Positions 37,751 to 46,865 are shown, numbered from the stretch's first letter. The stretch is DNA of 64,000 nucleotides from Crenothrix sp043729335 (GCF_043729335.1 NZ_JAYTLQ010000034.1:7688-71687); one strand, 5' to 3'. Made by a program: numbers and translations. Notes: generated by a model not told the origin, from the sequence alone.

Positions 37751-37783
37751 AGCGCCACAAAAACAGTTGTTTGTGGCGGCGCT
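37751..37783 (-). other. Hairpin in the leuA leader
   Basis: GCCACAAA (37754-37761) pairs perfectly with TTTGTGGC (37770-37777), and AGC/GCT extends it with a bulge. No T run follows on the minus strand, so it is not a standard terminator. It may be the end of the pssA transcript or part of a leu leader; I cannot decide. Confidence 0.4.
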
Positions 37784-37814
37784 AAAAGCAGATGTAGATG
37801 TTGTGTTATATTCA

Positions 37815-37841
37815 ATCATAGCAAGACTATACGCCGATCAA
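37815..37841 (-). promoter_or_regulatory. Possible promoter of leuA
   Basis: On the minus strand, TTGATC (37836-37841) and TATGAT (37815-37820) are separated by 15 bp. The spacing is short but both hexamers are fair. It would produce a leader of about 180 nt containing the hairpin at 37751-37783. Confidence 0.35.
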
Positions 37842-37861
37842 AGTAGGCACTCAAGCAGATT

Positions 37862-38608
37862 TTACGGCTTATGCGCTTGCATTCTGCGCTTACGCCGACG
37901 CATGATCAAAGTGATTACCGGCCCTGAAACCGCATAAGCCAAAAATAACAAAAATAACATAGTCTGTGGCTGCGCCATGATAAAAGCGATGCCTAACATG
38001 ACCGAAATAGCGACAAAAAACGGCACTTTTCCTTTAAGATCAATCTCTTTAAAGCTGGAATAGCGAAAGTTACTTACCATGAGCAAGCCGGTACTCATGG
38101 TTAACAGCACCGCAATATAGCTTAGCGATTCGGGATTATAGCCACGATCCAAACAAAACCAAATAAAACCAGCCAAAACCGCCGCTGCCGCAGGACTGGG
38201 TAAACCCTGAAAATAGCGTTTGTCTGCTGTGCCCACTTGGGTATTAAACCGTGCCAAACGTAATGCACCGCCTGCGGTATGCACAAAAGCCGCAAATAAC
38301 CCTAGCTTTCCTAAACTGAAAAATGCCCATAAATACATCACTAAGCCCGGTGCTACACCAAATGACACCATGTCAGACAAACTGTCGTACTGCACACCAA
38401 ATTCACTTTCAGTATTGGTTAATCTGGCAACGCGCCCGTCCAATCCATCTAATATCATAGCAACAAAAATGGCAATAGCAGCAGTTTCGAAATGGCCGCT
38501 CATTGCTGAGGTAATTGCATAAAAACCGGAAAATAAAGCGCCTGTGGTAAATAAATTAGGTAATAAATAAATCCCACGTCGGCGAATAGAACGTTTTTCT
38601 GTAATCAT
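37862..38608 (-). CDS. pssA: CDP-diacylglycerol-serine O-phosphatidyltransferase
   Basis: 248 residues from ATG 38606-38608, preferred because CGGAG lies seven bases upstream; another ATG at 38624-38626 lacks this. The CDP-alcohol phosphatidyltransferase motif is complete: DGLDGRVARLTNTESEFGV and then YDSLSD. Several membrane helices follow. It makes phosphatidylserine, the precursor of phosphatidylethanolamine. The subclass II (integral membrane) form is common outside enterobacteria. leuA lies downstream on the same strand. Confidence 0.92.
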   Translation of the reverse strand: MITEKRSIRRRGIYLLPNLFTTGALFSGFYAITSAMSGHFETAAIAIFVAMILDGLDGRVARLTNTESEFGVQYDSLSDMVSFGVAPGLVMYLWAFFSLGKLGLFAAFVHTAGGALRLARFNTQVGTADKRYFQGLPSPAAAAVLAGFIWFCLDRGYNPESLSYIAVLLTMSTGLLMVSNFRYSSFKEIDLKGKVPFFVAISVMLGIAFIMAQPQTMLFLLFLAYAVSGPVITLIMRRRKRRMQAHKP

Positions 38609-38750
38609 ATTTGTCTCCGATATCATCCTTGTGCTTAATGCGTTAACGCGGCAAACGGGATCGCTAAGCTTAAATTATACAATAATTAAACGTTGCCGCA
38701 GCTCCAACTTTTCAAAACAAAAAACGAGTTGTTAATGTTTACCACATAAA

Positions 38751-38776
38751 AAAGGCAGCCTAAAGCTGCCTTTTTT
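38751..38776 (-). terminator. Bidirectional terminator after rplS
   Basis: GGCAGC (38754-38759) and GCTGCC (38765-38770) form a stem flanked by A and T runs on both sides. It ends the ffh-side ribosomal transcript that reads leftwards. Confidence 0.85.
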
Positions 38777-38793
38777 ATTAATGAAAAACCAGC

Positions 38794-39135
38794 TTACAGT
38801 TTTTCTTTAATACGGGCAGCTTTACCGGTCAAATCACGTAGATAATACAGTTTAGCACGACGGACATCACCACGACGCTTAACTATAACTTCACTGATGA
38901 TAGGGCTGTGCGTTTGAAAAACACGCTCAACACCGGTGCCATGCGAAATTTTTCTGACTGTAAAAGCAGAATTTAAGCCACGGTTACGCTTAGCGATAAC
39001 AATACCTTCAAAAGCCTGGATTCTTTCACGCTCGCCTTCTTTTACTCTAACTTGTACCACAACAGTGTCACCTGGATTAAACTCCGGAATTTGTCTTAAC
39101 TGTTCGTTTTCCAATTCATCAATAATATTACTCAT
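38794..39135 (-). CDS. rplS: 50S ribosomal protein L19
   Basis: 113 residues from ATG 39133-39135; the frame also opens at a GTG two codons earlier. FNPGDTVVVQVRVKEGERERIQAFEGIVIAKRN and RRAKLYYLRDLTGKAARI are L19 signatures. L19 sits at the subunit interface. The rpsP-rimM-trmD-rplS order is the classic bacterial operon. Confidence 0.97.
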   Translation of the reverse strand: MSNIIDELENEQLRQIPEFNPGDTVVVQVRVKEGERERIQAFEGIVIAKRNRGLNSAFTVRKISHGTGVERVFQTHSPIISEVIVKRRGDVRRAKLYYLRDLTGKAARIKEKL

Positions 39136-39144
39136 TACCACACC

Positions 39145-39885
39145 CTAGTTAACTTCAACTTTAAACTGTTTGAGCAGACGCTGTTGCTCTGCACTTAAAT
39201 TCTTTTTTTCCAGCAAATCCGGTCTTCTTTGCCAAGTTCTACCTAAGGCTTGCTTCATACGCCAGCTAGCAATCTCGGCATGATTACCGCCGAGTAAAAC
39301 CTTGGGGACTTCATAATCTTGTAGGCATTCTGGCCGCGTATAATGCGGGCAATCCAGTAAACCATCACTGTGAGAATCTTGACTAGCAGAATCTTCGTCA
39401 CCCAATACACCAGGCAACAAGCGAACAATGGAATCTATGACCACCAGCGCGGCTAATTCACCACCACTGATAACATAATCGCCAATAGACCATTCATCAT
39501 CACAATCCAACTCAACAAAACGCTCATCAATACCTTCATAACGCCCAGCAACCAAAATTAACTGTGATGTCTGAGCGGCTTCTGCCAACAAAGATTGGTT
39601 AATTACCTTACCTTGTGGGCTCAAATAAACTACTTTTGCTGTCGCACCTGAGCTTTGTTTTGCAGCTTGAACTGCATCATGCAAAGGTTGATATTTCATC
39701 ACCATGCCAGGACCACCACCGTAAGGTCGATCATCCACTGTTTTGTGTCTGTCGTGGGTATAATCCCTAGGGTTCCACGTATTCACACTGACGATGTCGC
39801 GTTCTAAAGCGCGTCCTGTTACACCGTAAACTACAGCCGCTGAAATCATCTCAGGAAACAAGGTTATAACGTCAAAATGCATCAT
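39145..39885 (-). CDS. trmD: tRNA (guanine-N1)-methyltransferase
   Basis: 246 residues of the SPOUT fold with a C-terminal trefoil knot: YLSPQGKVINQ, AGRYEGIDERF and WSIGDYVISGGELAALVVID. It methylates G37 of tRNAs that have G36, which prevents frameshifting. Two adjacent ATG codons start the frame; the first is given. It lies 5 bp after rimM. Confidence 0.97.
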   Translation of the reverse strand: MMHFDVITLFPEMISAAVVYGVTGRALERDIVSVNTWNPRDYTHDRHKTVDDRPYGGGPGMVMKYQPLHDAVQAAKQSSGATAKVVYLSPQGKVINQSLLAEAAQTSQLILVAGRYEGIDERFVELDCDDEWSIGDYVISGGELAALVVIDSIVRLLPGVLGDEDSASQDSHSDGLLDCPHYTRPECLQDYEVPKVLLGGNHAEIASWRMKQALGRTWQRRPDLLEKKNLSAEQQRLLKQFKVEVN

Positions 39886-39890
39886 GACAA

Positions 39891-40397
39891 TTAAAAATCA
39901 AGTTCCCAATCAACCACCATTAAACCGGCTGCCAGATCAATACTGATAATAGTTTGACCTTGCAAAAACGGAATGGCGCGATCTCTCTCGCCTTTAACGA
40001 TAACAACATCGTTAGCGCCAGTTTCCATCAGGCTATCGACAATGCCGAAATCACTTCCTTGCGTGTTTTCAACCCGTAAACCAACCAGATCAAACCAGTA
40101 ATACTCGTTGCCAGCCACCTTAGGCAATCGGCTTTGCTCAACCAGAATATCCCAACCTGCCAGAGTAGCGGCAACATCTCGGTCGGAAATACCTTCAATT
40201 TCAGCAACAATAGCTTTACCCTGAACCCTACCACCCAGTACTTTAACACGTTTAGTGTCAGTGCCTTTTTGCAGCGTCCACGGGGAATACTTGATAATGT
40301 TATCAGTCGGTTCGGTAAAAGAATACACTTTGACCCAACCTTTAATACCAAAAACGCCAGAAATTTTCCCAACGTTAATCAGTTTTGGTGTAGTCAA
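39891..40397 (-). CDS. rimM: Ribosome maturation factor RimM
   Basis: 168 residues: the N-terminal barrel (VGKISGVFGIKGWVKVYSFTEP) and PRC-barrel (YYWFDLVGLRVENTQGSDFGIV). It assists 30S head assembly. The start must be the TTG at 40395-40397: a stop codon (TAA of rpsP) is in frame two codons upstream, and no ATG occurs before residue 120. The 3-bp gap to rpsP suggests coupling, which would compensate for the weak start. Confidence 0.93.
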   Translation of the reverse strand: MTTPKLINVGKISGVFGIKGWVKVYSFTEPTDNIIKYSPWTLQKGTDTKRVKVLGGRVQGKAIVAEIEGISDRDVAATLAGWDILVEQSRLPKVAGNEYYWFDLVGLRVENTQGSDFGIVDSLMETGANDVVIVKGERDRAIPFLQGQTIISIDLAAGLMVVDWELDF

Positions 40398-40400
40398 AAG

Positions 40401-40652
40401 TTACGCAGCAGCCTTCAGCGCATCTTTAATCAATTTCGCAACGCGTTCAGATGGCTGGGCGCCGGTCGCTTTCCAATATTCAACACGGGCGTTGTCTAAA
40501 CGCAATCTTTCTTCATTGCCGCGTGCTAAAGGATTAAAAAATCCAACACGTTCAATATAGCGACCATCACGTGAACTTCTGCTATCAGTTACTACAACGT
40601 GGTAAAAAGGGCGATTTTTAGCGCCGCCTCTTGAAAGACGAATGGTTACCAT
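40401..40652 (-). CDS. rpsP: 30S ribosomal protein S16
   Basis: 83 residues beginning MVTIRLSRGGAKNRPFYHVVVTDSR, the S16 signature, with GFFNPLA and the YWKATGAQPSERV segment. An early-binding 30S assembly protein. It heads rpsP-rimM-trmD-rplS, and ffh lies upstream on the same strand. Confidence 0.97.
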   Translation of the reverse strand: MVTIRLSRGGAKNRPFYHVVVTDSRSSRDGRYIERVGFFNPLARGNEERLRLDNARVEYWKATGAQPSERVAKLIKDALKAAA

Positions 40653-40745
40653 TCTTAATTCCTCAAAATCATTTAGTCATTGTTAATCCACCTATTGTAC
40701 GCGATTTTTTGCATAAGTGAAAAACAAAATAAAACTACCGGTAAT

Positions 40746-42104
40746 CTAGCGTCGCATACCGCCGCGTATATTACCTTTCATACCGCGCAACATATTGGCC
40801 ATATTGCCGCCTTTTATTTTTTTCATCATTTTTTGCATCATCAGATATTGCTTGAGTATGCGATTGACATCTTGCAGTTGTTGCCCCGCACCGTCGGCAA
40901 TACGTTGTTTACGCGTGCCTTTAATCAAATCAGGATGCTTGCGTTCTTGTTCGGTCATTGAACATATAACCCCAATCTGGCGGGAAATTTCTCTGTCGTT
41001 AATCTTGGCTTTCATTTCCGGCGTAATTTTTCCAAGCCCGGGCAATTTATCAATCATGGAACTGACGCCACCCATCTCTTGCATTTGCTGCAATTGCTCA
41101 CGAAAATCATTCATATCAAAAGGCTTGCCCTTTTGCATTTTCTTGGCAAATTTTGCTGCGCGGTCTTTGTCGACATTTTGCTCAATTTGCTCAATCAAGC
41201 TGAGCATATCGCCCATACCCAAAATACGGGAGGCCAAACGATCGGGATGGAAGGGCTCTAAAGCATCGGTTTTTTCACCAGACCCCATGAATTTAATCGG
41301 TTTCCCGGTAATATGGCGTATCGATAATGCTGCGCCGCCACGCGCATCACCGTCTGTCTTGGTAAGGATAACACCGGTTAATGGCAGGGCATCATTGAAG
41401 GCCTTAGCTGTAATCGCAGCATCCTGGCCCGTCATGCTATCGACCACAAACAAGGTTTCGATAGGATTGATAGCCGCATGCAGGGCTTTAATTTCGCCCA
41501 TCATTTCATCATCAATATGCAAACGGCCTGCGGTATCGATAATAAGGACATCCAGGAACTTTCTTTTCGCCGCTTCAATAGCGTTTTTGGCAATGTCGAC
41601 TGGATTTTGACTGATATCACTGTCATAAAAATCAAGCCCAACATCTTCCGCCAAAGTCTGCAACTGTTTAATCGCAGCAGGCCGGTATACGTCAACACTC
41701 ACTACGCCGACTTTTTTCTTTTGATTTTGCTTTAACCAGCGCCCCAGTTTGGCAACCGTAGTGGTTTTACCTGCCCCTTGCAGACCCGCCATGAGGATGA
41801 TAGCAGGCGGAACGGCTCTCAAATTCAAACTTTCATTGGCCGCACCCATTACCTTAACCAGTTCAGCCTGAACCAGCTTAATCATGGCTTGCCCTGGCGA
41901 TAGGCTACTTTGAACCTCTTGCCCCAGAGCCCCTGCCTTGACCTGCTCAATAAAGTCCGTTACCACCGGCAAAGCAACATCCGCTTCAAGCAAGGCCATG
42001 CGGACTTCCCGCAAGGTGTCCTTTATATTATCCTCAGTCAGTTTGCCTTGGCCCTTAAGCTTTTTAAGGGTGCCGCTGAGTCGATCACTTAAATTATCAA
42101 ACAT
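40746..42104 (-). CDS. ffh: Signal recognition particle GTPase Ffh
   Basis: 452 residues: the N domain, G domain (GLQGAGKTTTVAKLG, DTAGRL, TKTDGDARGG) and methionine-rich M domain (QMQEMGGVSSMIDKLPGLG, then MMQKMMKKIKGG near the C-terminus), which binds 4.5S RNA and signal sequences. It targets inner-membrane proteins to the Sec translocon. Divergent from the YpjD-like gene, as in other Gammaproteobacteria. Confidence 0.97.
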   Translation of the reverse strand: MFDNLSDRLSGTLKKLKGQGKLTEDNIKDTLREVRMALLEADVALPVVTDFIEQVKAGALGQEVQSSLSPGQAMIKLVQAELVKVMGAANESLNLRAVPPAIILMAGLQGAGKTTTVAKLGRWLKQNQKKKVGVVSVDVYRPAAIKQLQTLAEDVGLDFYDSDISQNPVDIAKNAIEAAKRKFLDVLIIDTAGRLHIDDEMMGEIKALHAAINPIETLFVVDSMTGQDAAITAKAFNDALPLTGVILTKTDGDARGGAALSIRHITGKPIKFMGSGEKTDALEPFHPDRLASRILGMGDMLSLIEQIEQNVDKDRAAKFAKKMQKGKPFDMNDFREQLQQMQEMGGVSSMIDKLPGLGKITPEMKAKINDREISRQIGVICSMTEQERKHPDLIKGTRKQRIADGAGQQLQDVNRILKQYLMMQKMMKKIKGGNMANMLRGMKGNIRGGMRR

Positions 42105-42199
42105 ATCTTAGGTTTTTATTATTACGCCAAAGGAAACCACGTTCCAGCACAAATGCACTAGGACTATTTTGGCGGTTAGTTTACCATACTCAACAAAAC

Positions 42200-42275
42200 C
42201 TTTGCACCCGCTGTGAGGCCAGTCAGTCCGTTAAAAGGCTAACTGTCTTAGAAGAGCGGGCAAAGTGTTTATAAT
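42200..42275 (+). promoter_or_regulatory. Hairpin and -10 box upstream of the YpjD-like gene
   Basis: CTTTGCACCCGCT (42200-42212) is complementary to AGCGGGCAAAG (42255-42265) apart from a two-base bulge, forming a long stem over about 40 bases. The -10 TATAAT (42270-42275) follows directly, 51 bp before the ATG. The -35 region (CTTAGA) is poor. The hairpin is in the DNA upstream of the start site, so it is more likely a binding site or a feature of the ffh side. Confidence 0.4.
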
Positions 42276-42326
42276 CGATAGACACTGATGCGACACGGGT
42301 GCAACTAACTCTCAGACAAAAACCCA

Positions 42327-43121
42327 ATGACTATCTTGATACTTGGCATTTCCGCCATCGTTGCGTACCTGAGCGAAACCGGCCTGATTATTAGGCAGTT
42401 TTACCAGAATAATACTTCCAAAACGCCTTATTTAGCTTGGCTAGGCGTGCTCGCACATTTTTTATATACCGCTGTTAGCGTTCAACACAATAACGCATTC
42501 AACTTTGGCTTTTTTACCATCAGTTCTCTGATTGCTCTGGTCGTCAGCTTATTACTGCTGTTAACAGCCTTGAATAAACCCGTGATACAGCTGGGCATTA
42601 TTTTATTCCCTCTTACTGGTTTGATGCTGGCACTGGAAATGATTTTTCCCCAAGAAGCTCATCGGCTACTTATCAACAACTGGCAGATGAATGCCCATAT
42701 CCTGAGCTCGGTAATTGCCTTTGGGTTGTTAAACATTGCTGCTTTGCAAGCTATTTTGCTGTATATCCAAAATCAACAACTCAAAAGCCATCCGCCCAGG
42801 CGTTTTATACAAAAACTGCCCTCACTACAAACAATGGAGCTTTTACTGTTTCAAATGCTGGGCACTGGGATTTTTTTTCTGACCGTATCGTTAGGCAGTG
42901 GCTTTTTATTTATTGAAGACTTGTTTGCACAGCATTTAGTCCATAAAACCGTATTGTCGATATTGGCATGGGTTATATTTTCAGGCTTATTGATCGGCCG
43001 AAGCCGCTATGGATGGCGCGGCAAAACCGCCATACAATGGACACTGATTGGATTTATTGCGTTACTGCTGGCTTATTTTGGCAGTAAGCTGGTATTGGAA
43101 TTAATTCTACAAAGACAATAA
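42327..43121 (+). CDS. CcsA/YpjD-type inner-membrane protein
   Basis: 264 residues with about eight hydrophobic helices. The cytochrome c assembly (CcsA-like) family is suggested by WQMNAHILSSVIAFGLLNIAALQAILLY, with a histidine in the helix, and by the HKTVLSILAWVIFSGLLIGR region. It matches the YpjD branch, which lies next to ffh in many Gammaproteobacteria. A role in haem handling or membrane stress is suggested for relatives but is not established. Confidence 0.8.
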   Translation: MTILILGISAIVAYLSETGLIIRQFYQNNTSKTPYLAWLGVLAHFLYTAVSVQHNNAFNFGFFTISSLIALVVSLLLLLTALNKPVIQLGIILFPLTGLMLALEMIFPQEAHRLLINNWQMNAHILSSVIAFGLLNIAALQAILLYIQNQQLKSHPPRRFIQKLPSLQTMELLLFQMLGTGIFFLTVSLGSGFLFIEDLFAQHLVHKTVLSILAWVIFSGLLIGRSRYGWRGKTAIQWTLIGFIALLLAYFGSKLVLELILQRQ

Positions 43122-43245
43122 ATTACTCTTCTCAACCTTACCCAAAGCTTGCAAAATGTGGCAAGCACAAAGCAAGTTAACATTACGCCACTGAGCTAAC
43201 ATTAGCTTTACTACTTCGTATCGCAGGTAAAAACAAGCGGAATAG

Positions 43246-43264
43246 TTCACACAACCAGTGTGAA
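43246..43264 (+). promoter_or_regulatory. Inverted repeat, possible operator of the secreted-protein gene
   Basis: TTCACAC (43246-43252) and GTGTGAA (43258-43264) are a perfect 7-bp inverted repeat with a 5-bp spacer. It lies just upstream of the -35 of the gene at 43359. Confidence 0.4.
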
Positions 43265-43273
43265 ATACCTCAC

Positions 43274-43301
43274 TTACAAGCTGGCTTGATCTCCTTATAC
43301 T
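43274..43301 (+). promoter_or_regulatory. Probable promoter of the secreted-protein gene
   Basis: TTACAA (43274-43279), 16-bp spacer, TATACT (43296-43301). The leader would be about 50 nt and contains a strong TTAGGAGA ribosome site. Confidence 0.5.
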
Positions 43302-43358
43302 GTAAGCGTGATGAAAAATTCACCACAGTAAATAATTAAACCTTAGGAGACAGCAAAA

Positions 43359-43928
43359 ATGAAACACAAAATAAAAGCAATTATGTTTGGCATCAGTCTT
43401 GGATTAATGGGACAAGCGCAAGCAGCTGAAAATTGTTCAGTCTTGTTAGATGATTTAATGGCTTGGGCTAAAACTCCTATATTCGGAGAAAATTCGATTG
43501 GAGTTACCATGACGACCAACGTAAACACGAGAAAATTTGCAAGCTACACTACGGCAAGTTTGGATTATAAGCCCGGATTTTTCACTAAATTTGGCTTTAT
43601 CTCAGAACGTTTACTCGGGGATGGTGAAACATATTTCAGCGATAGGACTTGGGACAATGCGTCTCCAGGATGCACCGGCTTTTGTTTTTCTGACCTACAA
43701 CCCTTTTCTCCAAAAAAGAAAGACAAGGTACGCATTGCGTTGACCAAATATCTTGGCGATGTCACTAAAGCCAATGTTTCCATTACTTTATTGAGCTGGG
43801 GCAATGCTAAAGTCAACTTTGTAGCCCAATGTGATAACAAGCATATTTATGGCTTTAAAGCCGACCAGCATGGCACACATTTATATGATTTAACTTTCAG
43901 CAAAGATCAGATTAATTTTCCAAAGTAA
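43359..43928 (+). CDS. Secreted protein of unknown function, four cysteines
   Basis: 189 residues. I do not recognise the family. It has a clear Sec signal peptide: KHKIK, the hydrophobic AIMFGISLGLMG, then AQA with cleavage near residue 22. The mature part has exactly four cysteines (26, 105, 109, 158), as expected for two disulfides in the periplasm or outside. Tyr/Phe/Thr-rich strands suggest a beta fold. TTAGGAGA precedes the ATG, and the gene has its own promoter and a possible operator. It stands alone between the YpjD-like gene and the hem operon. Confidence 0.7.
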   Translation: MKHKIKAIMFGISLGLMGQAQAAENCSVLLDDLMAWAKTPIFGENSIGVTMTTNVNTRKFASYTTASLDYKPGFFTKFGFISERLLGDGETYFSDRTWDNASPGCTGFCFSDLQPFSPKKKDKVRIALTKYLGDVTKANVSITLLSWGNAKVNFVAQCDNKHIYGFKADQHGTHLYDLTFSKDQINFPK

Positions 43929-44113
43929 AAGCACTAAGGTAACTCGATCTTTACAGGCAACCCGCATGAAGCTGGAGTAATGCGGGAATACCCTAATAGA
44001 AACCCGTCGATTTTTTAGGATTTTTATTGATGTAGAGAAGAATTCAAGAAATTTAACACGACTTTCCTACTCATAAATAACAAATATAGCCCACCAAACT
44101 AAACGATATACCC

Positions 44114-45343
44114 TTACGATACCGCATCAATCTGACTAACAATCTCACTTGAAGCCAGTTCCAAACCGTATTTATAACATTCGCAGGCTTTGTCTTTTTC
44201 ATTTTGTGCAAATAACACATCACCCAGCAATTGATAGGCTTGAACAGTGGGTTCAATTTGAATACTTTGTGACAAATAATCCTCGGCTTTTTGTGGTTCG
44301 CCGACTTTAATGCTTAGTTTACCCAAAACATTTAATAAAACAACATCCTTAGAATGTAAGCTAAGCCATTTTTCAGCCACGGCAAATTGTTTAGCGCTAT
44401 CTTCAGATTGCACACTGCCAAACAAAACCAGTAAGGTTTCATCCCAATTAACTGACAGCAGCTTAGTTAATTCTTCTTCAACTTTTGCGCTCGCCCCCGC
44501 ATTAATCATGGCAGCAAAATAAATTGCCGACAAGCCATGCATTCGTTTGATATAACTTGGAATATCTGCCCACAGCGTTTGAATTTCCTGAGCATTGCCA
44601 CGTTCTGCGGCCTGCTTCAATAAGTTACTGAACGCTTCTGCTTCCAATAATTTGATTTCAGCTTCCATCATGACCTTATTTTTGTTTAAGGTCGGAATCA
44701 ATTTACGGATATTTTCCCAGTCACCCAGATTTTGATAGGTCTGGTGCAATAACCTTAAAACACTGGCATGGCTGGGATCTATCGAATGCAACTTGGTTAA
44801 GGTTTGCAGGGCTTGATCAAACTGATTGCCTGATAAACTTAGCTCTGCATGAGTCAAACCTACTGCCAGATCAGACCCTGGCGCTTTATCTGAGGCTATT
44901 TTTAAATATTCATCACGCTTTTCAAAAGCGCCGCGCGACTGCGCCGCCCTCGCCGCGGTCAAATAATGCAGCAACGGCGCACCACTGTGCGAGGCATGTT
45001 TAATTAATGCTTTTTCAGCTTTTTCAAAGTTACCTTCGGCAGAATCAACCAAGCCTGCGATCAGTGCTTCCTGAGAGCGATTGAACTTAATGCGCTTGCC
45101 CCGATTTTTAAGCTGCTTAGGCATCTTAACTAACCAGCCCATGACCCTGAAAAAGTTATAACAAATATAAAAACCAATAACCAGGCTGATCGCAAATACA
45201 ACCAGCGAAGTTTCCATTGACCATTCGCCTATGCCAATCAGCACATAGCCTGGCGTTTCAAAACCACCTAACCATTTGTTAAGCAAAAAAACAACGATAA
45301 TAGCCAGCAACAACGGCCCTAGAAGATAAAGTAGTTTTTTCAT
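44114..45343 (-). CDS. hemY: HemY, membrane TPR protein of the hem operon
   Basis: 409 residues. Two N-terminal helices (LLGPLLLAIIVVFLL and LVVFAISLVIGFYICYNFF), then TPR repeats in the cytoplasm or periplasm (QEALIAGLVDSAEGNFEKAEKAL, PQKAEDYLSQSIQIEPTVQAYQLLGDVL). It is not the oxidase of the same name in Bacillus. Its role in tetrapyrrole synthesis is not defined. It is the last of hemC-hemD-hemX-hemY. Confidence 0.9.
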   Translation of the reverse strand: MKKLLYLLGPLLLAIIVVFLLNKWLGGFETPGYVLIGIGEWSMETSLVVFAISLVIGFYICYNFFRVMGWLVKMPKQLKNRGKRIKFNRSQEALIAGLVDSAEGNFEKAEKALIKHASHSGAPLLHYLTAARAAQSRGAFEKRDEYLKIASDKAPGSDLAVGLTHAELSLSGNQFDQALQTLTKLHSIDPSHASVLRLLHQTYQNLGDWENIRKLIPTLNKNKVMMEAEIKLLEAEAFSNLLKQAAERGNAQEIQTLWADIPSYIKRMHGLSAIYFAAMINAGASAKVEEELTKLLSVNWDETLLVLFGSVQSEDSAKQFAVAEKWLSLHSKDVVLLNVLGKLSIKVGEPQKAEDYLSQSIQIEPTVQAYQLLGDVLFAQNEKDKACECYKYGLELASSEIVSQIDAVS

Positions 45344-45352
45344 TATTATTCT

Positions 45353-46864
45353 CTAGTTATTGCCGGGCAAATACTGCTTTATTTTTTCAAGCACTTTAGC
45401 CGCTAACGGCTTGTCTTCTTCCGGTTGCTGGTTTTGAGCCTTATTACTCTCAGCCGGTTGCTGACCATCAGTACTGGGCGATTTTTCTTCGACAGAATTT
45501 ACGATTGGCTCGCTCTTAGGCTCAACTTGTTCAGCTGACGGCTGAACTGGCGCTGCTTTAGGCATTGACAATTGAGATAGCGGCACAGAGTCCACCTCAA
45601 GCTTAGGATCTACTTTAGGCTCTACCTGAACGTTTGTCACGGATGGCACAGCCTGAACCGGCGCTGCATCAGGAGCTTGAACACTATCCACAGGTTTAAC
45701 AGGGTCAATGGATTTTTCCCCCTCAACAACCTGAGCATCAACACCGGTATCGTTAGAACTTGTTGGCTCCGGCTGCATGCCTTTGTCGGTTTCAATACGC
45801 AAGTTGGTAATATCTCTGAGCATTTTTAAGGAAACACTGATATCAGGAAATTGACTGCGAATTTTAATACTTTCAAAACGATTCAATTCAGCGACAAACG
45901 CTTTAGTCTCACTATTCTGGGTAAACTGTTGGTCAACCCATTGCTTAACATCCACCAAACCTGCTTTATAGAGCGGTTCATTTTGTTGCACTAAGGCGAT
46001 TTTAACTATTTCTAGCTTAACACGGAGTTGTTCACGAATAAACTGCGCTTGTTCTGGCGTTAATATTTCCTTAACCGATTTATCGCTATGCTTGATAGTA
46101 ACAATTTCACTAAGCTTATTTTTGGCAGCGCCCAATAAACTATCGTCACTATCGGTAGATTTACCTGATATTTCAGGCAATTTACCAGCATAAGGCAATG
46201 ACAATACTAAATTATTAACGCGCGATTCCAAAGCCTGTATTGATGAATACAAGCCCACCACATCAACAGACTTAACATCAGTGAGCGCGGCAATATCCTT
46301 AATCACTTGATCGCGTACTTTAAACGCCGACGCATCGCCGCTTTCACGCAAGCGCTGATCAGCAGCTTCAAGGGCTTGACGCGTGGTATTCACGTCACCA
46401 ATCAAATACAAACGTTCATTGGCCACACTGAGCAAATATTCGGCATCTGCAATCAACCAGTCACCGCGAGTTTTACCCAGTTGGCGTTGCAACTTTAAAA
46501 TAGACTCGCCCAAGTCTTTGCGTGTGTTATCCAATTTTTCATTATGCAAATTAGAAAAATCGCTAATCGTCTTATTGAAACGAGCATCTTTATTGGAAAT
46601 ATCGGCCTGCAGCGCCGCTATTTGCGACTCAATAGCAGCAAGTTGCGTTTGGTAACCACCCAACTGCTTAGTCATCTCGTTTCTGACTTCGCCGCTAAAA
46701 CCCTCTTGTTTAGCGCGTAACTGGCTGAGTACAAAAAACCCTACGCCTGCCAAACCAATTACAAGTAGCAAAATTGTAGCGCCAAACCAGAATCCGCCGC
46801 GCGACCGAGGTGGGTGTTTATTTTCACCCACAGGTGATTCTTGTTGTTCTATTAATTCAGCCAC
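45353..46864 (-). CDS. hemX: HemX-like membrane protein
   Basis: 503 residues starting with GTG; AGGAG lies six bases before it, and no ATG is near. One helix (WFGATILLLVIGLAGVGFFVL, about 25-46), then a coiled-coil region with many Gln/Lys (about 60-150). The HemX core includes QAEYLL-like WLIADAEYLLSVANERLYLIGDV. A Pro/Val/Glu-rich tail of about 150 residues (355-480) is unusually long. Often labelled a methyltransferase, but no methylase motif is visible. Confidence 0.88.
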   Translation of the reverse strand: MAELIEQQESPVGENKHPPRSRGGFWFGATILLLVIGLAGVGFFVLSQLRAKQEGFSGEVRNEMTKQLGGYQTQLAAIESQIAALQADISNKDARFNKTISDFSNLHNEKLDNTRKDLGESILKLQRQLGKTRGDWLIADAEYLLSVANERLYLIGDVNTTRQALEAADQRLRESGDASAFKVRDQVIKDIAALTDVKSVDVVGLYSSIQALESRVNNLVLSLPYAGKLPEISGKSTDSDDSLLGAAKNKLSEIVTIKHSDKSVKEILTPEQAQFIREQLRVKLEIVKIALVQQNEPLYKAGLVDVKQWVDQQFTQNSETKAFVAELNRFESIKIRSQFPDISVSLKMLRDITNLRIETDKGMQPEPTSSNDTGVDAQVVEGEKSIDPVKPVDSVQAPDAAPVQAVPSVTNVQVEPKVDPKLEVDSVPLSQLSMPKAAPVQPSAEQVEPKSEPIVNSVEEKSPSTDGQQPAESNKAQNQQPEEDKPLAAKVLEKIKQYLPGNN

Positions 46865-46865
46865 T

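Noticed and set aside
37721..37821. Possible leader peptide for leuA with three Leu codons near its end
   Set aside because: Its ATG coincides with the probable -10 box (TATGAT), it has no ribosome site, and Leu codons are not clustered.
40795..41610. Long plus-strand frame of 271 codons inside ffh
   Set aside because: Fully antisense to ffh, which has all its GTPase motifs; Ser/Ile/Cys-rich composition typical of shadow frames.
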